DNA from: an uncultured Eubacteriales bacterium
GTDB lineage: Bacteria > Bacillota > Clostridia > Oscillospirales > Oscillospiraceae
Length of the DNA: 26,848 nt
Direction: 5' to 3'
Assembly: GCA_900551355.1 (NCBI GenBank)
Contig: URVR01000002.1
Coordinates: forward strand, 1-26,848
Below the pieces are notes generated by a model. That model had not been told where the DNA came from and made no database searches. It saw only the letters and a list, made by a program, of their open reading frames with translations. Shown one piece after another: positions 21,596 to 26,848 of this stretch. The stretch's first letter is position 1. Each line of letters begins with the position of its first letter. The translations under genes were made by a program, and so were the position numbers.

Positions 21596-22015
21596 TTACT
21601 CGCCCATGGGTGCGCCGCAGTGAGGGCAGAACTTGTCCTCGCTGGCTGCGCCGCAGACGGGGCAGACCTTGACGCTGACGGTCTTCTCCTCCACGGCAGG
21701 CTCCGCCTTGGAGGCCTTCTCGGCCTCCAGCTCAGCGATGCGGGCCTTGGAGGCGTTGACGGCGGCCACCACGTCCTTCACGGCGTCGGGCGTCTCGCCG
21801 GTGTACTCGGAGATGAACCACTCGCCGATGGCGCGGTAATTCTTCTCCAGCTCACGCTGCTCAGTGAGGATGGCCATATTCAGCTTGGCGGCGTCGGTGG
21901 CGGACTTCGCCTTATCCACGGCGACCCCCGCCAGATCCTTGGCCTTATCCACGGCAACATCGGCGTACTCCTGCGCCTTCTTGCTCAGACTGTTCAGATT
22001 ATCCAGAATGCTCAT
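21596..22015 (-). CDS. Coiled-coil protein with C-terminal zinc ribbon
   Basis: The 139-aa protein has an N-terminal helical region with KAQEYADVAVDKAKDLAGVAVDKAKSATDAAK repeats that read like an amphipathic coil. A second helical part (about 50-100) follows, and then a C-terminal zinc ribbon with two CxxC knuckles (CPVCGAASEDKFCPHCG, about 119-135). Such zinc-ribbon proteins are common in Clostridia and have no settled function. ATG 22015 has GAAAGGAG about 7 nt upstream. It has its own promoter (22058-22086) and shares the terminator at 21551-21584. Confidence 0.85.
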   Translation of the reverse strand: MSILDNLNSLSKKAQEYADVAVDKAKDLAGVAVDKAKSATDAAKLNMAILTEQRELEKNYRAIGEWFISEYTGETPDAVKDVVAAVNASKARIAELEAEKASKAEPAVEEKTVSVKVCPVCGAASEDKFCPHCGAPMGE

Positions 22016-22057
22016 GTGATGGTTCTCCTTTCAAATATTGGTATTCTATTGCTGCAT

Positions 22058-22086
22058 AGTATACCGCGTTTTGTCCGCCGTTGCAA
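22058..22086 (-). promoter_or_regulatory. Sigma-A promoter for zinc-ribbon gene
   Basis: TTGCAA (22086-22081), 17 nt and TATACT (22063-22058) lie about 42 nt before the zinc-ribbon start, in the 110-nt gap after glpK. Confidence 0.65.
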
Positions 22087-22125
22087 GCGGACAATGGCGA
22101 AATTTACACACTGTTCACGAGCCGG

Positions 22126-23619
22126 TCAATGCTCGATCCAATCCGCTGCCCGGGATACCGCCCGTTTCCACAGCCGGTAGTTCCGGTCGCAGTCCGCCTG
22201 TGTTCCCTCCGGCAGGAACACCCGCTGGCTGCGGCGCAGGGCCTTCAGCTCCTCCAGATCCTGCCAGACGCCGCAGCTCAGGCCCGCCAGCGCCGCCGCG
22301 CCGAAGGCCGTGGTCTCCACCATCTCCGGACGGTCCACCGGGATACGCAGCAGATCTGCCTGCATCTGCAGCAGGATGTCGGACACGCTGGCGCCGCCGT
22401 CCGCCCGCAGCATGGTGATGTCGCAGCCGGCGTCCTGCCGCATGGCCAGCATCAGGTCGGTGACCTGATAGGCGATGCACTCCAGCACCGCCCGGGCCAG
22501 ATGGCCCCGTCCGGTGCCCCGGGTGATGCCCAGCACCGCGCCCCGGGCATACATGTCCCAGTAGGGCGCGCCCAGCCCCGTAAAGGCCGGCACCACCACC
22601 ACGCCGCCGCTGTCCGGCACCGAGGCCGCCAGCGTGTTGATCTCCGGCGCGGCGCTGATGAGGTGCAGCTCGTCCCGCAGCCACTGGATGGTGCTGCCGC
22701 CGTTGAAAACGCTGCCCTCCAGCGCGTAGGTGGTCTCGCCCCCCACCTGCCATGCCACGGACGTCACCAATCCCGCCCGGCTGCGCACCGGCGTGTGTCC
22801 CACGTTCATCAGCGTGAAGCAGCCGGTGCCGTATGTATTCTTGGCCTCGCCGGGAGCAAAGCAGGTCTGGCCGAACAGCGCGGCCTGCTGGTCGCCGGCG
22901 GCGCCGCACACCGGCACGCCTGCCAGCTTTTCCAGCCCCTCGATGCCGGGGCGCACCGTGCCGTACACCATGCTGTTGGGCGCGGGCTTTGGCAGCATGG
23001 CCAGCGGCACCCCCAGGATGCCGCACAGCTCCTCGTCCCAGCACAGGCGGCGGATATCAAAGAGCATGGTGCGGCTGGCATTGGAGTAGTCCGTGACATG
23101 CTGCCCCGTGAGCTGCCAGATGAGCCATGTCTCCACGGTGCCGAACAGCACCTCGCCCCGCTCCGCCCGCTGGCGGACGCCGGGAACGTTGTCCAATATC
23201 CAGCGGATCTTGCTGCCGGAAAAATAGGCGTCGATCAGCAGACCCGTGGCGGACTGGATGCGCTCGTCCAGCCCCTGCCGCTTCAGCTCCTCGCACAGCT
23301 CCGCCGTGCGGCGGCACTGCCAGACGATAGCGTTGTATACCGGCCTGCCCGTGGCCTTATCCCAGAGGATGGTGGTCTCCCGCTGGTTGGTGACGCCGAT
23401 GCCGGCGATGCTGCCTGCGGGAAATGCCGCGATGGCCTCCGCCGCGGCCCGGCGCTCCGTCTCCCAGATCTCCATGGGGTCGTGCTCCACCCAGCCCTCC
23501 CGGGGATAGTGCTGGGCAAAGGCGTGCTGGGACATGGCCGCGATGTGCCCCTCCCAGTCAAAGACGATGGCCCGGGAGCTGGTGGTGCCCTGATCCAGTG
23601 CCAGAATGTGATCGGACAT
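22126..23619 (-). CDS. glpK: Glycerol kinase
   Basis: This 497-aa FGGY-family kinase converts glycerol and ATP to glycerol-3-phosphate. Motifs: ALDQGTTSSRAIVFD (phosphate-binding loop, 7-21), GVTNQRETT, NASRTMLFDI, GAAGDQQAALFGQ, KNTYGTGCF, and DGGASVSDILLQMQAD. Full length is normal for the family. In PTS-controlled Firmicutes, a histidine in an HFYGQ-like loop before AGDQQAALFG is phosphorylated by HPr; here that loop reads TVRPGIEGLEKLAGVPVCG, with no such histidine, so that control is probably absent. ATG 23619 follows AGAGGAG. No glpF or glpD is adjacent; the divergent gene is a monoacylglycerol-lipase-like hydrolase, which could supply glycerol. Confidence 0.96.
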   Translation of the reverse strand: MSDHILALDQGTTSSRAIVFDWEGHIAAMSQHAFAQHYPREGWVEHDPMEIWETERRAAAEAIAAFPAGSIAGIGVTNQRETTILWDKATGRPVYNAIVWQCRRTAELCEELKRQGLDERIQSATGLLIDAYFSGSKIRWILDNVPGVRQRAERGEVLFGTVETWLIWQLTGQHVTDYSNASRTMLFDIRRLCWDEELCGILGVPLAMLPKPAPNSMVYGTVRPGIEGLEKLAGVPVCGAAGDQQAALFGQTCFAPGEAKNTYGTGCFTLMNVGHTPVRSRAGLVTSVAWQVGGETTYALEGSVFNGGSTIQWLRDELHLISAAPEINTLAASVPDSGGVVVVPAFTGLGAPYWDMYARGAVLGITRGTGRGHLARAVLECIAYQVTDLMLAMRQDAGCDITMLRADGGASVSDILLQMQADLLRIPVDRPEMVETTAFGAAALAGLSCGVWQDLEELKALRRSQRVFLPEGTQADCDRNYRLWKRAVSRAADWIEH

Positions 23620-23645
23620 GGCTTCTCCTCTTTTCTTTTTCGTTT

Positions 23646-23674
23646 TTGTGTGGTACACTACTCGTGCATAGATT
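23646..23674 (+). promoter_or_regulatory. Candidate promoter for hydrolase gene
   Basis: TTGTGT (23646-23651), 17 nt and TAGATT (23669-23674) lie about 25 nt before the hydrolase ATG. The opposing glpK promoter overlaps it. An inverted repeat GTGGTA (23650-23655) / TACCAC (23676-23681) brackets the spacer and could be an operator controlling both genes. Confidence 0.4.
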
Positions 23675-23700
23675 ATACCACGAAGGGAGCGGGATTTCCA
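23672..23700 (-). promoter_or_regulatory. Candidate promoter for glpK
   Basis: The -10 TATAAT (23677-23672) is perfect; the -35 TGGAAA (23700-23695) with a 17-nt spacer matches 4 of 6. The -35 box touches the start codon of the divergent hydrolase gene. Confidence 0.55.
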
Positions 23701-24635
23701 TGACGAATATGACCGAATTCACCTTCCTGTCCACCGACGGGAAAACGCAGCTCCACGGCATGCGCTGGGAGCCGGAGGGCCGCAGCGTCCGGGCCGTTCT
23801 GCAGCTGTGCCACGGCGTGGCGGAGCATATCGCCCGGTACGACGCCTTTGCCCGCTATCTCAACAGCCTCGGCATCGCCGTGGTGGGCCACGACCATCTG
23901 GGCCACGGCCTGTCCCTGCCGGAGGGCGGCACCCCCGTCTATTTCGGGGAGGGCAACACCTGGCACACCGTGGTGGACGACATCTATGTGCTGCACCAGC
24001 GCATTCGCCTGTGGTACCCCGACGTGCCCCTGTGCATCATGGGCCACAGCATGGGGTCGTTCCTGACCCGCACCTATCTCATCCGCTATCCCGGCACTGT
24101 AAAGGCCGCCATCATCATGGGCACCGGCTGGCAGCCCAAGGCCGTCATCGCCGGCGGTCTGGCGGTGGCCAAGGCCGTGGGCGCCGTGGTGGGCGAGAGC
24201 GGCACCAGCGATCTGGTGACGAATCTGGCCTTCGGCGCATACAACAAGCTGTTCGCCCCCAACCGCACCAGCTGCGACTGGCTGTCCGCCGACACGGACA
24301 ACGTGGACGCCTACATGGCCGATCCCCTGTGCGGCGCGGACGCCACGGTAGGGCTGTTCCGCCAGATGCTGCTGGGCATCCGGTTCAACCAGCGGCTCAG
24401 CAACCTGCGCCGGATGGATCCCCAGACGCCGGTGCTGTTCATCGCCGGCGACAAGGACCCGGTGGGCGACTGCGGCAGCGGCGTGCGCCGGACATATCAG
24501 GAATTCTGCCGCGCCGGTGTGCAGGACTGTACGCTGAAGCTGTACCCCGGCCTGCGCCACGAGATCCTCAACGAAAAGGCCCAACAGCAGCAGATCTTTG
24601 AGGACATCGGCCTGTGGCTCACCGCCAAGCTTTAA
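23700..24635 (+). CDS. Alpha/beta hydrolase, monoacylglycerol-lipase-like
   Basis: The 311-aa enzyme is of the serine hydrolase (Hydrolase_4) family. The nucleophile elbow is GHSMG (Ser117), the oxyanion region LCHGVAEHIARYDAFARYL (about 36-54), the conserved DHLGHG loop, the acid residue in FIAGDKDPVG, and the base His in LRHEILNE. The order and spacing fit lysophospholipase/monoacylglycerol lipases that release glycerol or glycerophosphodiesters. No signal peptide is seen, so it acts in the cytosol. ATG 23700 has AAGGGAG 10 nt upstream; ATG 23709 is the alternative. It is divergent from glpK and ends overlapping the convergent CmpB-like gene by 4 nt. Confidence 0.88.
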   Translation: MTNMTEFTFLSTDGKTQLHGMRWEPEGRSVRAVLQLCHGVAEHIARYDAFARYLNSLGIAVVGHDHLGHGLSLPEGGTPVYFGEGNTWHTVVDDIYVLHQRIRLWYPDVPLCIMGHSMGSFLTRTYLIRYPGTVKAAIIMGTGWQPKAVIAGGLAVAKAVGAVVGESGTSDLVTNLAFGAYNKLFAPNRTSCDWLSADTDNVDAYMADPLCGADATVGLFRQMLLGIRFNQRLSNLRRMDPQTPVLFIAGDKDPVGDCGSGVRRTYQEFCRAGVQDCTLKLYPGLRHEILNEKAQQQQIFEDIGLWLTAKL

Positions 24636-25180
24636 CGCATCGACAGCGCTGACAGCAGACGGGGCAGGGACATGAGGTCGATGTCCCCGCTGCGGCGCAG
24701 CACCCGGGCGGACAGAAAGCAGTCCGCTACGAACAGCAGCAGCACGGCGCAGGTGACGGCCGGCGGCATGCTCCGCGCCAGCGCCGATACCCACGGGTGG
24801 ACGTACCGCACCGTCAGTGCCGTCAGCGGCCCCCACACCAGCGCGAACGGTACGCATACCCGGCGGTTCAGGTCCATCTTGGTGGCGCTGTAATCCCAGA
24901 ACATGACGCCCAGCAGCTTTTCATAGAGCAGGTGGACGACATACTCCACCGCCGTGGCCGTCAGGCCGCCGTACAGCGCCAGACGCCAGAACGTGTCGGT
25001 CATGTCCGGCGGCAGGGCCAGTACCGCCAGCATGGCCAGGCCGTACACCGGGCACAGCGGCAGCAGCAGAAAGCATTTGCGCACCCGGTGGGGCGAGCGC
25101 CGCACCGCCGCGTACAGCTTCTCCAGCCCATAGCCGCCGAGACTGTACAGCAAAAACAGCCAGAATCCATAGAAAAACAA
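24632..25180 (-). CDS. CmpB-like (putative ABC transporter permease) membrane protein
   Basis: The 182-aa integral membrane protein has about five hydrophobic segments. The string KCFLLLPLCPVYGLAMLAVL and VEYVVHLLYEKLLGVMFWDYS are characteristic of the Firmicutes family annotated putative ABC transporter permease (ABC_trans_CmpB, PF06541), whose true role is unknown. TTG 25180 is the best start, with GGGAGGTG 6 nt before it; a longer frame reaches 25246 but would overlap the start of the divergent glycosylase gene. No ATPase partner is nearby. The stop overlaps the convergent hydrolase gene (24632-24635). Confidence 0.75.
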   Translation of the reverse strand: MFFYGFWLFLLYSLGGYGLEKLYAAVRRSPHRVRKCFLLLPLCPVYGLAMLAVLALPPDMTDTFWRLALYGGLTATAVEYVVHLLYEKLLGVMFWDYSATKMDLNRRVCVPFALVWGPLTALTVRYVHPWVSALARSMPPAVTCAVLLLFVADCFLSARVLRRSGDIDLMSLPRLLSALSMR

Positions 25181-25244
25181 ACTACGCACCTCCCGCCACA
25201 CAGTTTGCGCGGCGGCGGGGCGAATCATACGGGAGGAACGAGAC

Positions 25245-25823
25245 ATGACGGATTGGGAAGCCCTGCGGGCGGAATGCCTGCGCTGTCACGCCTGCACGCT
25301 GGCGGACACCCGGACAAACGTGGTCTTCGGCGTAGGCGCCGAGGACGCGGAGGTGCTGTTCATCGGCGAGGCGCCGGGCGCTAACGAAGACGCGCAGGGC
25401 GAGCCCTTTGTGGGCCGCGCCGGCAAGCTGCTGGACGACATGCTGGCCATGATCGGGCTGGACCGCAGCCGCATCTACATCACCAACTCCGTCAAGTGCC
25501 GGCCGCCCCAGAACCGCGACCCGCTGAACACGGAGAAGGACGCCTGCCACGGCTATCTGGCCCGGCAGCTGGCACTGATGCGGCCCAAGATCATCGTGTG
25601 CCTGGGCCGCATCAGCGCCATGGAGATCATCAAGGAGGATTTCAAGATCACCCAGGAGCACGGCCAGTTCTTTGAGAAGGACGGCATTCAGATGATGGCA
25701 CTGTATCACCCCGCCGCCCTGCTCCGCGACCCCCGGAAAAAGCCGGAGACCTTTGAGGATCTGAAGCGCCTGCAAGCCAAGATCCGGGAGATCTGTGACC
25801 ACACAGCGCTTGTATTCGATTAA
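25245..25823 (+). CDS. Uracil-DNA glycosylase, family 4 (Fe-S)
   Basis: The 192-aa repair enzyme removes uracil from DNA. Motif A is GEAPGANED (41-49), followed by GEPFVGRAGKLLDDML and the NSVKCRPPQNRDP segment; motif B is HPAALLRDP. Four cysteines at 14, 17, 85 and 101 are placed to bind the 4Fe-4S cluster typical of family 4. ATG 25245 has GGGAGGAAC just upstream. It is divergent from the CmpB-like gene and ends at a strong bidirectional terminator. Confidence 0.94.
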   Translation: MTDWEALRAECLRCHACTLADTRTNVVFGVGAEDAEVLFIGEAPGANEDAQGEPFVGRAGKLLDDMLAMIGLDRSRIYITNSVKCRPPQNRDPLNTEKDACHGYLARQLALMRPKIIVCLGRISAMEIIKEDFKITQEHGQFFEKDGIQMMALYHPAALLRDPRKKPETFEDLKRLQAKIREICDHTALVFD

Positions 25824-25858
25824 AAAGAGAGGTGACGCTCCGCGTCACCTCTCTTTTT
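25822..25858. terminator. Bidirectional terminator between glycosylase and proS
   Basis: Perfect 17-bp arms AAAAAGAGAGGTGACGC and GCGTCACCTCTCTTTTT pair around a 3-nt loop. A and T runs on the outside serve both the glycosylase (+) and proS (-). Confidence 0.95.
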
Positions 25859-25867
25859 ATACGTCTC

Positions 25868-26848
25868 TTAATATGCCACGCCCCAGTAGATGTCGGTGGT
25901 GGCGGGCTTGCCGCACATAACGCACTTGCCCTCGGTGCCGGACTGCTTCAGCGGCATACAGCGGCTGGACACGCCGGCCTTCTCCTTCATGGCCAGCTCG
26001 CACTCCAGACTGCCGCACCACTTGGTACGGGCGAAGCCGCCCTTGCCCTGCGCCATTTCCATGACCTCCTCCCAGGAGGTCATGTCGAAGGTGTTGTCCT
26101 CCAGGTTCTTGGAGGCCATGGCGTACAGGTTGTCGTGGACGTCCTGCAGCAGCTTCTGCACGGCGCTCTCCAGCTCCGTCAGCGGCACGAAGGTCTTCTC
26201 GCCGGTGTCGCGGCGGGCGATGCAGCACTGCCCCTTCTCCATATCCTTGGGGCCGATCTCCACACGCAAGGGTACGCCCTTCATCTCGTACTGAGCGAAC
26301 TTCCAGCCGGCGGACTGGTCGCTGTCGTCCATGCTGACACGGATACCGGCGGCGGTCAGACGGTCACGCAGGGACGCGGCGGCCTCCAGCACGCCCTCCT
26401 TGTGCTGGGCGATGGGGATGACCACCACCTGCGTGGGGGCGATGACGGGGGGCAGCACCAGACCGTGGTTGTCGCTGTGGGTCATGATGATCGCGCCGAT
26501 CAGGCGGGTGGATGCGCCCCAGCTGGTCTGGAACGGGTATTGCAGGGTGTTGTCCCGGCCGGCGAACGTCACGTCGTAGGCGCGGGAGAACTTATCGCCG
26601 AAGAAGTGGCTGGTGCCGGACTGCAGGGCCTTGTGGTCCTTCATCATGCACTCGATGGTGTAGGTGGCCTCGGCGCCGGCGAACTTCTCCTTATCGGTCT
26701 TGCGGCCCTTCACCACGGGCATGGCCAGCGCGTTCTTGCACATATCGGCGTAGCAGTTGAGCTGCTGCTCCGTCTCCGCCTCGGCCTCGGCCGCCGTCTC
26801 GTGGATGGTGTGACCCTCCTGCCACCAGAACTCGCGGCTGCGCAGGAA
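25868..26848 (-). CDS. proS: Prolyl-tRNA synthetase (type 3), C-terminal 326 residues
   Basis: The partial frame is open at the right contig end (26848), with 326 of about 480 residues. It starts within class II motif 2 (FLRSREFWWQEGHTIHET). It then shows VVKGRKTDKEKFAGAEATYTIE, motif 3 (SWGASTRLIGAIIMTHSDNHGLVLPP), the anticodon-binding domain (QVVVIPIAQHKEGVLEAAASLRDRL ... GIRVSMDDSDQSAGWKFAQYEMKGVPLRVEIGPKD), and the C-terminal zinc-type tail (KCVMCGKPATTDIYWGVAY). This is the short, archaeal/eukaryal-like ProS form used by many Firmicutes and lacking the internal editing insert, so a separate YbaK-type deacylase such as the one at 13301 could supply editing. The start and any T-box leader lie outside the window. 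Confidence 0.95.
   Translation of the reverse strand, partial: FLRSREFWWQEGHTIHETAAEAEAETEQQLNCYADMCKNALAMPVVKGRKTDKEKFAGAEATYTIECMMKDHKALQSGTSHFFGDKFSRAYDVTFAGRDNTLQYPFQTSWGASTRLIGAIIMTHSDNHGLVLPPVIAPTQVVVIPIAQHKEGVLEAAASLRDRLTAAGIRVSMDDSDQSAGWKFAQYEMKGVPLRVEIGPKDMEKGQCCIARRDTGEKTFVPLTELESAVQKLLQDVHDNLYAMASKNLEDNTFDMTSWEEVMEMAQGKGGFARTKWCGSLECELAMKEKAGVSSRCMPLKQSGTEGKCVMCGKPATTDIYWGVAY

Noticed and set aside
22115..23044. Long Gly/Arg/Ala-rich second minus-strand frame inside glpK
   Set aside because: Codon-position artefact of high GC; GlpK motifs are all in the other frame.

Overview
The window is a 26.8 kb contig from an endospore-forming, GC-rich Firmicute. A gut Clostridia of the Oscillospiraceae type is my best inference. 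It carries two sporulation/spore-germination genes (spoVAF, spoIVB), RNase Y with YmdB, a type-3 prolyl-tRNA synthetase, several SpII lipoproteins, and a fragment of an integrative conjugative element (ICE) of the kind common in these bacteria. Bases 10-43 are a leftover Nextera (Tn5) sequencing adapter, so the left end is a library end and not biology.

Left part (44-8685), less GC-rich and mosaic. Positions 44-3302 hold a minus-strand operon for surface proteins: a large membrane-anchored protein with prenyltransferase/squalene-cyclase-like repeats, followed by two paralogous DUF4430 lipoproteins. These two folds make up the two halves of animal transcobalamin and intrinsic factor, so this looks like a split, surface-exposed ligand-capture system, possibly for corrinoids. 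Immediately upstream (3303-3663) is a patchwork ORF: the first ~38 residues of a VirB6/TrbL-like conjugation protein run in frame into the core-binding domain of a tyrosine recombinase, which then breaks into the prenyltransferase-like gene. From 3700 to 8500 lie ICE genes: a small two-helix membrane protein, an unknown 140-aa protein, an orphan XRE regulator, a divergent AlbA_2/Schlafen-type regulator with an operator-rich promoter, and parB-parA. A perfect 17-bp inverted repeat lies inside parB, and a cluster of hairpins lies upstream of parA.

Junction (about 8685). The chromosomal gene spoIVB stops just before its catalytic GMSGSP motif and the ICE-like DNA begins there. Either a mobile element has inserted into spoIVB or the contig is chimeric at this point.

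Right part (8686-26848), ordinary GC-rich chromosome. From right to left on the minus strand, rny has its own promoter and terminator. The next operon is Cys-amidase lipoprotein, ymdB, ybaK-like deacylase, SbcD-like phosphoesterase and asparaginase; its -35 box lies inside the rny terminator. Then comes spoVAF, behind a near-perfect sigma-G promoter, and truncated spoIVB. Further right are a cell-wall amidase, an RlmI-like methyltransferase (+), a LysR regulator divergent from a small lipoprotein (+), a zinc-ribbon protein, glycerol kinase divergent from a monoacylglycerol-lipase-like hydrolase (+), a CmpB-like membrane protein, family-4 uracil-DNA glycosylase (+), and the C-terminal two thirds of prolyl-tRNA synthetase running off the right end. 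No gene-free stretch exceeds 300 bases. Most intergenic regions hold recognisable promoters or hairpin terminators.
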